Assembly (NCBI GenBank): GCA_020636215.1
Contig: JACJYG010000006.1
Span: forward strand, 744,001-808,000
Length of the DNA: 64,000 nt
Reading direction: 5' to 3'
From: Lewinellaceae bacterium
GTDB lineage: Bacteria; Bacteroidota; Bacteroidia; Chitinophagales; Saprospiraceae
Each line of letters opens with the position of its first letter. Position 1 is the first letter of the stretch. The position numbers and the translations under genes were made by a program. Below the pieces are notes generated by a model. It had not been told where the DNA came from and did no database searches. It saw nothing but the letters and a program-made list of their open reading frames with translations. This document shows, in pieces, positions 50,928-59,924 of this stretch.

Positions 50928-51227
50928 ATGAACATTTTTGTAACAAAACTCAGCTACGACACCAGTAGCGAAGCCTTGCAGGAGGCGTTTGAAGCCTTCG
51001 GCGAAGTTTCTTCAGCCAAAGTGGTCACCGATCGCGACACCGGTCGTTCCAAAGGGTACGGATTTGTGGAGATGGACAATGACGATGAGGCAAGGGAAGC
51101 TATTAACTCCCTCAATGAGACGGAACTCGACGGCAGAACGATTATCGTTAAGGAAGCCCGTCCCCGTGAAGACCGCCCGAGTGGTGGTGGCGGCCGCCGG
51201 CCTAACCGGGACTTCAACCGCTGGTAA
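50928..51227 (+). CDS. RNA-binding protein with single RRM domain
   Basis: A 99-residue RNA recognition motif protein. RNP2 is IFVTKL (3-8) and RNP1 is KGYGFVEM (42-49), with the aromatic residues that stack on RNA. A glycine/arginine-rich tail (GGGGRRPNRDFNRW) follows, as in bacterial and cyanobacterial Rbp proteins. In Bacteroidota such proteins act as post-transcriptional regulators. It lies upstream of the gene for ribosomal protein S21 on the same strand. The long leader suggests its own synthesis may be regulated. Confidence 0.92.
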   Translation: MNIFVTKLSYDTSSEALQEAFEAFGEVSSAKVVTDRDTGRSKGYGFVEMDNDDEAREAINSLNETELDGRTIIVKEARPREDRPSGGGGRRPNRDFNRW

Positions 51228-51402
51228 ATGAGGTAGCCGGAGGGAATGGGTTGTCGCCCTTTCCTCCGGCTATAATACACGCTTCAACAAGCCTCCATTC
51301 TGTATTTCCCACCTATTGGAATAAAGATGGATATCTATTTTTAAGAATGTGTGAATTTCTGTAAGGGCCCCTTCCAGTAGTCCACTAGTAAAAAATGACT
51401 GT

Positions 51403-51603
51403 ATGATTATTATTGATGTTAAAGATGGCGAGACAATCGACCGCGCATTGAAGCGCTATAAGCGCAAACACAGAAACATAGGCCTGGTCAGAGAGCTGCG
51501 TCGTCGCAAACAATTTACCAAACCGTCTATTCTCCGCCGTAACGAACTGCTGAAAGCCAAATACAAGCAGGAATTGCTGGAAAAAGAAAGCGAGGCGTTC
51601 TAG
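51403..51603 (+). CDS. rpsU: 30S ribosomal protein S21
   Basis: A 66-residue basic protein beginning MIIIDVKDGETIDRALKRYKRK and continuing with LVRELRRRKQFTKPSILRR, the full S21 profile. It binds the small ribosomal subunit near the platform and affects translation initiation. A 14-bp stem terminator follows. The RRM gene upstream has the same orientation with a gap of about 175 bp, so each may have its own promoter. Confidence 0.95.
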   Translation: MIIIDVKDGETIDRALKRYKRKHRNIGLVRELRRRKQFTKPSILRRNELLKAKYKQELLEKESEAF

Positions 51604-51655
51604 GCTTTTTTTGAAACGCTCAGAAAGTGAATAGGGAAAGTTTCTTTCCTGTTCC

Positions 51656-51700
51656 ACATGAGTCATTCCTAACACTTGGAATGACTCATGTTTGTTTTCT
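51656..51700. terminator. Hairpin terminator between rpsU and the T9SS gene
   Basis: ACATGAGTCATTCC (51656-51669) and GGAATGACTCATGT (51678-51691) form a 14-bp stem with an 8-nt loop, followed by a T-rich run (TTGTTTTC). It separates the convergent rpsU and giant surface protein genes. Confidence 0.8.
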
Positions 51701-51707
51701 CCAAATC

Positions 51708-54695
51708 CTACCGCACTACCGTTACATCTCCCTCGAACAGCAGGGTTTCTCCATCCAGGTATTCTACTTCTGCATAGTAGGCATAGACGCCGACCTGTGC
51801 CGGTTCACCTTTTATCATGCCATCCCATCCCAGTGCCGGGTCATTAGGCGAAAAATGATCGTTTTCAAAAACAAGCCCGCCCCAGCGGTTGAAAACCTTA
51901 AGCTCGCGTACGAGCCGCACCCCCGGGCCTGCGTAGATGGTGAAATTATCGTTCCTGCCGTCGCTATTTGGGGAAAAGGCATTGGGAATATATACCTGCC
52001 GGGCTTTGATGACATATACGGTGACCTCATCCGATGCTGTACAGCCGTTCTCATCCGTAATAGTGATTATATAAGTAGTGGTTTGTACCGGATTGGCAAT
52101 CGGATCGGGGCAATCGATACAGGATAGGGAATCGGGGGGCTCCCAGGCAAATGCAACCGGCGAACTGTTGGGCAATGCCCGCAGATTGGTGGAGTAGCCC
52201 AATTTGATCTGTTCATCCGGGCCTGCATCAACCAGTAGTTCAGCCGGTTCGGTGATCGTCCCTTCTACAGTAGCAGTGCATCCGTTGGCATCCATGATAG
52301 TAAGTAAATAATCGCCTGCCGGCAGGCCTTCGAAATCCGGTTCCACCTGAAAGGCCTGCCCACCGGCACTGAACTCATAAGGCGGAACGCCCCCGCTGCC
52401 TACAACACTGATCGAACCGGTCGGCTCGCCAAAACAAAGCACATCGACGATGTTCCCCAGCTCAATAAATATTGGGGCGGGCTGCACGAGGTTGGTGTCA
52501 CCCACTACCACGCATCCATTAGCATCAGTGACCGTAAGGCTGAAACCACCTTCCGCCAGGCCGGAAATGACAGCAGTTTGCTGCCCCCCAGCCCAGATAT
52601 AGCTATACCCCCCGACCCCACCGGTAGCAAGGCCAGTCAGCATCCCATCGGCTTCTCCAAAGCAACTGATCCCAACTGCGCCGAAACTTAATTCCAGCAA
52701 AGGTGGATCTTCCAGATTGAAAGTGAAATTGCCTTCGCACAGGTTGGCGTCCTGTACCTGCACCGAATATGAGCCGGACGGTAAGTTGTTGAGGCTGTTT
52801 GCGCTTACAAACCCATTGCCATCATTAAAATCAAACAGATAAGGCGGCAGGCCGTTAGATATGGCCAAGGTGATGGACCCGTCCGAAAAACCGGTACAGG
52901 AAGGGTCAACTGCCGCTATTACCGCGGGGTCGAGGAGGAGTTCCAATTCCCGAACCGGGATTACAAGTTCCAGTTCGCAATTGTTGGCGTCCCGGATGGT
53001 AACCGGGTAATCGCCTATGGGGAGGTTCGGGAGCGTATTGCCAGGGCTGAATGGCCCGCCTTGCCAGCTGAACTGAAAAGGTGGCGTGGCGCCCGACACA
53101 TTCAGTGTGATCGATCCATCCATGCCCCCATTGCAGGTAGGCATGCCAATGAGAGTGTCGACCTCGAAGGGGGGAGGGCCGCCCACGGTAAATTCAACCG
53201 TAGTGCTACAGGTAGCCGCATCGGTGATCGTCACCTGGAAGGTTCCTGTTCCCAGGCCAGTGAGATCCTCGACGGTTTGGCCGGTACTCCAATTAAATGT
53301 GTAAGGGGCATAGTCGCTTAATGCACTTAAGTCGATAGCGCCGTTGGTTGCGTTAGGACAAGCTACGTTGGTGACGGCTCCGCTGACATCGAAGTGGCCG
53401 TCACAACACTGAACGTATACGGTGCCGACCTTAGTAACGATGCAGCCGTCCTCAGTAGCCACCCTCAGAACGATAGACTTAAGGCCCGGGCGGTTGTAGC
53501 TGACGTTGTGTGGCCCGGCGCCGTTCAATGCCGTTGGGCTGGCGTTCTGCCCAAAAGTCCATTCCCAGCTGGCAATGCCGCCCGAGAAAGAGCTGGCGTC
53601 CGTGAAGGCCACCGTTTCACCAACGCAAACTGTATCCGCGCTGATCGTGAAATCGGCTGTGGGGCCCAGGAAGGTGCCGGTGCCGCCAAATTCGATAGAG
53701 AAGCCCGCGCCAGACTGGCTGAAGTTGTTAATGACCAGGGCGTAACTTTTGCCCACCTCCATGTCTACGGCCGCAGCAAAGTTGTTATCCCCCGTCTGAC
53801 AACCGCAGGTTTCGCCCACGTCGCTGTCGTTGAGGCTTAGGCCGGTTGCGCCGGTACAGGGAAACCATTCTGAAAATGGAGCGCCGACGTTTTCGCCCGA
53901 AGCCATACAGCGCAGGTCAATCTTTCCGGAACAGTTGTCGATGCCGTTGGGTAATTCATATAGTACGAAATCGAGGTCATCGGCAGGGTTGAGCGGGGTA
54001 AGGGTAAAGGCAAGCGTACCCGGCTGGTCACAGGTCCATTTATACCAGGTGGAAGAAGACTCCGTCAGCGGGCAGGTCAGGGAGGCGCAGCTCACATCTC
54101 CAATTTCATTGGGATTGTTCCCAACACCACTGACGAATTGTACGGTAAAGGGGTCCTTGTTACAAAGGATCACACCAGTAAAACAATCGCTCGAAGGATC
54201 GGGTACGGCATTGAAATTGTTGACGCACAATTGGAAGGTGCCGGTTTGCCCATTGCGGGCGCTCACCTGAATGTAATAGGCCTGGCCGATCTGCAACTGA
54301 CTCTCCAGTAGCTGAATAGCATTGTCATTGAAAGCATCGGAAGCGCAGGCAATCTGGGTGAGGTTACCACAGTCCCCCAGATAGAGTGCAAACTGCGGGT
54401 CGGCAAGCGTTCCTCCTGCGTTGAAGTCGATATCACCCGTTACGCTGATGTTGACGTCAGTGGCTTGCGCGACAAATGAAAACCATACATCGTTGTTGGC
54501 CTGATTGGTAGGAAAGCAGCTGGGCGAAATGCCGGAATCAGTAGCGTTGATATTGCTGAAAGCAGCGACGGAGGAACACCAACTGGAAACATCATTTAAT
54601 TCGATGGCGTTATCGCAGTCATCATTTGGTGGTTGGGCCAGCACACTGGCCAGGGGTATTGCAACAAACAACAGTAGTGCAGCGAAGCGAGTCAT
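51708..54695 (-). CDS. Giant T9SS type B cell-surface protein with PKD and SprB-like repeats (first)
   Basis: About 995 residues from ATG 54695 (MTRFAALLLFVAIPLASVLAQ, signal peptide); an ATG at 54743 adds 16 residues. After the signal peptide come two Cys-containing N-terminal domains (PPNDDCDNAIELND and DPSSDCFTGVILCNKDPF, about 20-350), a PKD-like domain (TADFTISADTVCVGETVAF...WEWTFG), and about five SprB-like repeats of about 80 residues with the consensus NLPSGSYSVQVQDANLCEG and YSFDF/FQFSWQGG-type strands. The last about 95 residues are the CHU_C/type B sorting domain: VYIPNAFSPNSDGRNDNFTIYAGPG, VFNRWGGLVFEN and a final LFEGDVTVVR. It would be exported by the T9SS and displayed or released at the surface, possibly in gliding adhesion. 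A close paralogue lies directly upstream. Confidence 0.88.
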   Translation of the reverse strand: MTRFAALLLFVAIPLASVLAQPPNDDCDNAIELNDVSSWCSSVAAFSNINATDSGISPSCFPTNQANNDVWFSFVAQATDVNISVTGDIDFNAGGTLADPQFALYLGDCGNLTQIACASDAFNDNAIQLLESQLQIGQAYYIQVSARNGQTGTFQLCVNNFNAVPDPSSDCFTGVILCNKDPFTVQFVSGVGNNPNEIGDVSCASLTCPLTESSSTWYKWTCDQPGTLAFTLTPLNPADDLDFVLYELPNGIDNCSGKIDLRCMASGENVGAPFSEWFPCTGATGLSLNDSDVGETCGCQTGDNNFAAAVDMEVGKSYALVINNFSQSGAGFSIEFGGTGTFLGPTADFTISADTVCVGETVAFTDASSFSGGIASWEWTFGQNASPTALNGAGPHNVSYNRPGLKSIVLRVATEDGCIVTKVGTVYVQCCDGHFDVSGAVTNVACPNATNGAIDLSALSDYAPYTFNWSTGQTVEDLTGLGTGTFQVTITDAATCSTTVEFTVGGPPPFEVDTLIGMPTCNGGMDGSITLNVSGATPPFQFSWQGGPFSPGNTLPNLPIGDYPVTIRDANNCELELVIPVRELELLLDPAVIAAVDPSCTGFSDGSITLAISNGLPPYLFDFNDGNGFVSANSLNNLPSGSYSVQVQDANLCEGNFTFNLEDPPLLELSFGAVGISCFGEADGMLTGLATGGVGGYSYIWAGGQQTAVISGLAEGGFSLTVTDANGCVVVGDTNLVQPAPIFIELGNIVDVLCFGEPTGSISVVGSGGVPPYEFSAGGQAFQVEPDFEGLPAGDYLLTIMDANGCTATVEGTITEPAELLVDAGPDEQIKLGYSTNLRALPNSSPVAFAWEPPDSLSCIDCPDPIANPVQTTTYIITITDENGCTASDEVTVYVIKARQVYIPNAFSPNSDGRNDNFTIYAGPGVRLVRELKVFNRWGGLVFENDHFSPNDPALGWDGMIKGEPAQVGVYAYYAEVEYLDGETLLFEGDVTVVR

Positions 54696-54863
54696 AAGAG
54701 GCTCCGGTTGTGATTTTTTGGTCATAGTATGCACTTTTTTCATAGCTAAATATTCAGGCGTAGGCCCGGGAGGTCTGCAATGATCCCACGGTCTGGATTG
54801 TATGCTGGTTATAAATGTATTTGTAGATTTTTTTGCCGACGCATCCGATATCGGGAAGCAACA

Positions 54864-57821
54864 TCACCGTATAATGTTAACATCCCCGCTGAACCGGAGT
54901 TGTTGGCCGTCTATGAATTCCACTTCTAATACATAAGTATAGACACCCGCCGGCGCTGGTTGGTTTCCCGCCTGCCCATCCCAAGCTACAACGGGATTGC
55001 CAGCCGACAAATTTTGTTGTTCAAAAACCAGTCCTCCCCATCGGTTGAATACCTGCAGCGATACAATGCTCCGCATTCCTGGGCCTCCATATGCTGTGAA
55101 GAGGTCGTTGCGGCCGTCATTGTTGGGTGAAAAGGCATTGGGAATAAAGACCGGCCGTTCGGCGCTAATGGCCACCTCTACAGAATCTGTTGCCGTGCAG
55201 CCGCTGGCGTCTTCTATTGTTACCACATACACCGTATTGCGTAGAGGCAGTGCGGTGGGCGACTGGCAGTCTGTACAATCCAGGCTTTCTGCAGGCGCCC
55301 AGTTGTAGGTGACGGCCAGATTGTTGGGGATGGCCTGTAAGCGTGCTTCATAACCCAGGATAACCACCTGCCGCGCACCAGCGTCCACCAATAGTGGCGG
55401 CGGTTCCGAGATGGTGGTATTTAGAGAAGTGGTACAACCGCTGTTGTCCTCAACAAAAAAAGCATAATTGCCTGCCGGAAGATTATCAAAAGTTGGAACC
55501 TGTTGGAAGTTAGCCCCATCCAGGCTGTATGAATAAGGAGGCGAACCACCCATCGCGCTGGCCGTAATACTCCCGGTAGCTTCTCCAAAACAGATGACAT
55601 TGACGGTGGTTTCCAGGCTCAGGGCAATCTCAGCAGGCTGGGAAAGCGAATAGGATTGCTCCAGGTTGCAACCGCTGGCGTCGGTAAGGGTGAGCGAATA
55701 CTCTCCCGCTCCTAAGGCTGAAAGGCTTGCTCCGGTATTGCCGGTATCCCACCGAAATGTATACCCTCCTGTACCTCCGGCTGGAATGGCGGAAAGCGCG
55801 CCGTCCGCTACACCAAAGCACGAAACCGGAGTTTCCTGAAAGCTAAGGGTTAAGAGCGGGGGATCCTCTACCACAAAGCTGAAGTTGCCCCGGCAAAGGT
55901 TGGCGTCGATCACGTCCACCATGTACATACCGGCGGGAAGGCCAGGTAAGCTGTTGGCGTCCACGAATCCGTTCCCGTCATTGAAATCATACTGATAGGG
56001 TGGTAGGCCGTTGCCAATACTCACCAGAATGGATGCATTGGCATCGCCGTTACAAACAGGAGGTAGTACGGCCTGGACAGTGGGGTCTAACACCAGTTCC
56101 AGTTCCTGAAGTGGGATGAAAAAAGTGGTTTCGCAACCATTGGCGTCGCGAAGCACAATATCGTAATCTCCTGCCGCGAGGTTGGACTGGTTATTGTCGG
56201 GGACAAAAGGCCCTCCCTGCCAACTGAAGGCATAAGGCGGCGTTCCGCCACTGACGTCGAGGCTGATGCCACCATCCATACCGCCGTTACAGGTCGGCCT
56301 CAGGAGGGTGGTGTCAAAAGTAAATGCCGGGGGGCTGCTGATGCTGATGCTGAGCAGGGTATCACAACCGGCTGCGTCACTAATGGAAACGGTGTAATCG
56401 CCCGGGGGGAGGTTGTTGATGCTAGAGCCGGACTCACCGTTGCTCCAGTTGAAAATATAGGGAGGGTTGGGGTTGGAGATATTCAGGCTGATGGAGCCGT
56501 TGTTGGCCCCCGGGCAATCAACCGGACTGATATCGGCGGTGGCTTGTAATTGTGCGTTGCAGCAGATGATCTCAATTTCCTCCACTACCGTTACCACACA
56601 GCCTTCTGAAGTGGTCAGCCGAAGCAGCACGGGCTTCAGGCCGGGGGTGCTGTAGGAAACCTGATGTGGCCCGGCAGTAAAAGCATTGGCTGGGCTTGCG
56701 CCGGGGCCAAATTCCCACTCCCAGCCGATGATAGAGCCGGTGGGGGAATTGGTGGCGTCTAAAAAGAGGATGGGGTCATTGATGCATCCGGGGCCGGTGA
56801 GGTTAGTGCTGATCATCGCCTGGGGGCCAGCGAATTCGCCACTACCGCTGAATTCTATCCCGAATCCGATTTGAGTAGTGGAAAAGTTATTGACCATCAG
56901 GCCATAGGTTTTGCCTGTTTCCATTTGGAGGGCGGCCAGGAAATTATCCTGGGTGGGCAGGAGGCAGTTAGGGGGTTCCGAGATGTCTGTTGAGCTGAGG
57001 TTTAGCCCGGTAGGGCCCTGACAGGAGGAAGCCATGCAGCGCAGGAGTATTTTGTCGGCGCAATTGCCAGGGCCATTGGGGAATTCGTAAACGACAAAAT
57101 CCAGGTCGTCCGGAGGGTTGAGTGGGGTTAGCGTAAAGGCCAGCGGCCCGTCATTGCCGGCAGTCCAGACAAACCAGGTGGAATTTGACTCTACATTCAC
57201 CCCGAAGCCGGTGAGGCAGTCGGCGTCATTGGCCTCTGTCGGGTCATTGCCGGGGCCGAGGATCTGTTGCACCACAAAAGGGGCCTTATTGCAGAGGATA
57301 GAAGCTTGCGGGCAATCGGAGGAGGGTTCAACCGGTGCGTTATAGTTGTTGATACACAGTTGAAAACTCCCTGTTGCGCCGTTTCCTCCCTGTATCAGGA
57401 TATAGTGCGGAACCCCCAGAGACAAGCCACTGAAGGTGAGTTCGTTGGCATTGCCAAAGATGGGCGCTGGTTCACAGGCTACGAGTTGAAGCGCTCCACA
57501 GTTTCCTTCGAACAGCGCCATTTCCGGTAGGAGCAGCCCCGAGCCGCCCGAGCTGCTGTTTCCAATTACCGTAATAGTAACGTCAGTTGCCAGTGGGGTA
57601 AAAGAAAACCAGACATCTGCAAAGGCGCCCGTGAGGCAGCCAGCCTGTGTACTGGTGGAAGGAGTAGCGCCGACATTGGAAAAGGCGCCGGCCGCAGAAC
57701 ACCAGTCGTTGGCGTCCTGTAAATTGATGGCGCCCGCACAATTATTATTTCCGGGTTGGGCCAACCCCGTGCTCAGGGCGAGCAGGAGTACCCAAAGAGG
57801 CAGTGTAAATTTCAATGACAT
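54864..57821 (-). CDS. Giant T9SS type B cell-surface protein with PKD and SprB-like repeats (second)
   Basis: About 985 residues from ATG 57821 (MSLKFTLPLWVLLLALSTGLAQ); an ATG at 57842 adds 7 residues. It has the same domain plan as its neighbour: Cys-rich N-terminal units (GNNNCAGAINLQDA; EPSSDCPQASILCNKAPF), a PKD-like unit (WEWEFGPGASPANAFTAGPH), SprB-like repeats (GDYTVSISDAAGCD, NLAAGDYDIVLRDANGCE, GLPAGMYMVDVIDANLC, GAGEYSLTLTDASGC), and a type B sorting domain (VFIPNAFSPNNDGRNDLFTAYGGPG...VEFIDGQQLRFSGDVNIIR). The two genes are a tandem duplication that has diverged. They probably form related surface filaments or adhesins. Confidence 0.88.
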   Translation of the reverse strand: MSLKFTLPLWVLLLALSTGLAQPGNNNCAGAINLQDANDWCSAAGAFSNVGATPSTSTQAGCLTGAFADVWFSFTPLATDVTITVIGNSSSGGSGLLLPEMALFEGNCGALQLVACEPAPIFGNANELTFSGLSLGVPHYILIQGGNGATGSFQLCINNYNAPVEPSSDCPQASILCNKAPFVVQQILGPGNDPTEANDADCLTGFGVNVESNSTWFVWTAGNDGPLAFTLTPLNPPDDLDFVVYEFPNGPGNCADKILLRCMASSCQGPTGLNLSSTDISEPPNCLLPTQDNFLAALQMETGKTYGLMVNNFSTTQIGFGIEFSGSGEFAGPQAMISTNLTGPGCINDPILFLDATNSPTGSIIGWEWEFGPGASPANAFTAGPHQVSYSTPGLKPVLLRLTTSEGCVVTVVEEIEIICCNAQLQATADISPVDCPGANNGSISLNISNPNPPYIFNWSNGESGSSINNLPPGDYTVSISDAAGCDTLLSISISSPPAFTFDTTLLRPTCNGGMDGGISLDVSGGTPPYAFSWQGGPFVPDNNQSNLAAGDYDIVLRDANGCETTFFIPLQELELVLDPTVQAVLPPVCNGDANASILVSIGNGLPPYQYDFNDGNGFVDANSLPGLPAGMYMVDVIDANLCRGNFSFVVEDPPLLTLSFQETPVSCFGVADGALSAIPAGGTGGYTFRWDTGNTGASLSALGAGEYSLTLTDASGCNLEQSYSLSQPAEIALSLETTVNVICFGEATGSITASAMGGSPPYSYSLDGANFQQVPTFDNLPAGNYAFFVEDNSGCTTSLNTTISEPPPLLVDAGARQVVILGYEARLQAIPNNLAVTYNWAPAESLDCTDCQSPTALPLRNTVYVVTIEDASGCTATDSVEVAISAERPVFIPNAFSPNNDGRNDLFTAYGGPGMRSIVSLQVFNRWGGLVFEQQNLSAGNPVVAWDGQAGNQPAPAGVYTYVLEVEFIDGQQLRFSGDVNIIR

Positions 57822-57842
57822 ATTGGTTTGTCTTTTTGACAA

Positions 57843-58137
57843 TTCAGGAAATCCCCTAGTTCAATAGTTGCTCCCGGGAGTATTGGCTTATGTGCGCTCT
57901 GGCATTGGCCGGGCTATTGGTTGACTGCTTGTTGCTCAGATAGAGTGGAGCGCCGCCAAAAAAATTTCTACCTTTGAGCCTGGGTTGGCAGGTCAAATGA
58001 CTACTGCTTACCGGGCTCAGGATAGAAAATTAGCTAACTCTCCCGAATATTAGAGGCAATGTACTGCTTTTAACAATTTTAAAAATAAGGCAGCGGCCTT
58101 TTCTCGGAGAGCAGGCAGTAATACATCTCATTATCGA
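57843..58137. other. Intergenic region upstream of pssA
   Basis: About 295 bp with no gene. It contains TACCTTTG (57969-57976), a TAnnTTTG match about 160 bp before pssA, without a good -33 box. Confidence 0.35.
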
Positions 58138-58854
58138 ATGAAAAGGCACGTTCCCAATGCCATTACTTTACTCAACCTCTTTTTGGGGTGTTGTGCTGCC
58201 GGCAGTGTTTTCTACGGGCAGTTTGTACAGGCTTTCTGGTTCGTTTTCGCGGCGGTGCTTGCCGATTATGGGGATGGCCTGATTGCCCGGATGCTGGGCG
58301 TGCATTCGGAATTGGGCAAGGAACTGGACTCACTGGCGGATATGGTTTCCTTTGGGGTCGTACCTGGGGTCATTTACTACAAGCTTTTGGCCATTGGGCT
58401 GGGCCATGAAGCAGCGGAAGGCTTGCAAATCGCTGCTTTGCCAGGTTTTGTGTTGTCCGTCTTCTCGGGCTTACGCCTGGCCAAATTCAACCTGGATACC
58501 CGGCAGGCTGAAGGATTTCTGGGGCTACCTACACCTTCCAGTACGATGTTTACTGTTGGGGTTATGCTCATCTACCACTTCAATTCTTTTGGATTGGGGG
58601 CATGGGTGGTGTCGCCTCTTTTCCTTTATTGCTGCATCGGTGGGCTTTCGTATCTGTTATTGTCCGAAATCCCCATGTTCAATTTTAAATTCAAATCGTT
58701 TCGGTGGGCAGGCAATGAGATTAAATATATCTTTGCGGCAATGGCGGTAGCGGCGCTCCTGCTGGCCCGGGAAGCCGCTTTCTCTATAGTCGTGGTACTA
58801 TATATCCTTTTCTCTATCTTCAGGTATCTGGCCCATAAAGGCAAAACCGTATGA
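58138..58854 (+). CDS. pssA: CDP-diacylglycerol--serine O-phosphatidyltransferase
   Basis: A 238-residue integral membrane enzyme that makes phosphatidylserine, the precursor of phosphatidylethanolamine. The CDP-alcohol phosphotransferase signature DGx2ARx8Gx3Dx3D is complete: Asp46, Gly47, Ala50, Arg51, Gly60, Asp64, Asp68 (DGLIARMLGVHSELGKELDSLAD). Several membrane helices follow (VSFGVVPGVIYY, ALPGFVLSVFSGL and four more). Its stop overlaps the start of purS by four bases, an unusual pairing of lipid and purine synthesis. Confidence 0.93.
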   Translation: MKRHVPNAITLLNLFLGCCAAGSVFYGQFVQAFWFVFAAVLADYGDGLIARMLGVHSELGKELDSLADMVSFGVVPGVIYYKLLAIGLGHEAAEGLQIAALPGFVLSVFSGLRLAKFNLDTRQAEGFLGLPTPSSTMFTVGVMLIYHFNSFGLGAWVVSPLFLYCCIGGLSYLLLSEIPMFNFKFKSFRWAGNEIKYIFAAMAVAALLLAREAAFSIVVVLYILFSIFRYLAHKGKTV

Positions 58855-59105
58855 AATTTATTGCCGAAATCGACATCATGCCCCGCAAGGAATTGCTTGA
58901 CCCCCAAGGTAAAACCGTTGCCAATAATATGAAAAACATTGATATCACCGGAGTGGAGGATGTCCGGATCGGTAAACACATCTCTCTGGTGCTGGAAGCA
59001 GAATCGGAAGCGGATGCCAATGAAAAGGTGGAAACGGCTTGTAAAAAAATACTCGCTAATGGCATCATGGAGACCTTTGCCTTCCAGGTGGCGCCGGCAG
59101 AGTAA
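58851..59105 (+). CDS. purS: Phosphoribosylformylglycinamidine synthase subunit PurS
   Basis: An 84-residue protein matching the small PurS subunit: MKFIAEIDIMPRKELLDPQGKTV, then VRIGKHISLVLEAESEADANEKVETACKKILANGIMETFAF. With PurL and PurQ it forms the complex that makes formylglycinamidine ribonucleotide in purine synthesis; those partners are not in this window. The start overlaps the pssA stop, so the two are translated together. Confidence 0.9.
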   Translation: MKFIAEIDIMPRKELLDPQGKTVANNMKNIDITGVEDVRIGKHISLVLEAESEADANEKVETACKKILANGIMETFAFQVAPAE

Positions 59106-59211
59106 TTGCTTATTGGGTTGAGCATGAAGGCTGAGCAACTCAACCCTCTCAACCTACCCAACCCTCTCAACTTACTCAATTTACTCAACCCCTCCCCAAT
59201 TCCAATCGCCT

Positions 59212-59880
59212 ATGTTATACCTCGTACCCACTCCCATTGGCAATCTGGAAGATATCACTCTGCGGGCGCTTCGCGTACTCCGGGAGGTGGGGCTTATCCT
59301 GGCGGAAGACACCCGCACTTCCAGGAAATTGCTGGCTCATTATCAGATCGATACGCCACTTCGGTCCTATCATGCTCACAACGAACATGCCGTCACGGTT
59401 GCTCTGGCGGAGCAGATGGAGGGCGGAGCCACGATAGCACTGATCTCTGACGCCGGCACACCTGGTATTTCCGACCCTGGTTTTTTGCTGGTGCGCGAGT
59501 GTGTGCAGCGCGGCATACGGGTGGAGTGTCTGCCTGGAGCGACGGCTTTTGTACCGGCTCTGGTTGCTTCGGGACTGCCTTGCGACAAATTCCACTTCGA
59601 GGGCTTTCTGCCGCATAAGAAAGGGCGCCATGGCCGGCTGGAATACCTGGCGGCCCTTCCGGTAACCTTTGTGCTCTACGAATCTCCTTATCGCTTGTTG
59701 AAATGCCTGCAGCAACTGGCGGAAACTTGTGGCCCGGACAGAAAGGCATGCGTGGCCCGCGAGCTTTCCAAGATATATGAAGAGCTACGCACCGACACCC
59801 TGGAAGCGCTCATTGAATACTACAGCATTCCAGCCAGGGTGAAGGGTGAAATTGTTATTGTCGTGGACGGTAAAAAGTGA
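59212..59880 (+). CDS. rsmI: 16S rRNA (cytidine-1402-2'-O)-methyltransferase
   Basis: A 222-residue SAM-dependent methyltransferase that modifies C1402 in the decoding centre of 16S rRNA. The start MLYLVPTPIGNLEDITLRALRVLREV and the segments AEDTRTSRKLL, ALISDAGTPGISDPGFLLVR, LPGATAFVPALVASGLP, FEGFLPHKKGRH and FVLYESPYRLLKCL are the family profile. The protein is shorter than many members at the C-terminus. It lies behind pssA-purS but is separated from them by a short repeat-rich spacer. Confidence 0.93.
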   Translation: MLYLVPTPIGNLEDITLRALRVLREVGLILAEDTRTSRKLLAHYQIDTPLRSYHAHNEHAVTVALAEQMEGGATIALISDAGTPGISDPGFLLVRECVQRGIRVECLPGATAFVPALVASGLPCDKFHFEGFLPHKKGRHGRLEYLAALPVTFVLYESPYRLLKCLQQLAETCGPDRKACVARELSKIYEELRTDTLEALIEYYSIPARVKGEIVIVVDGKK

Positions 59881-59924
59881 GCCCTTTTGAATTTCTAAAG
59901 CGAAATCTAAAATAGTACAAGCCC

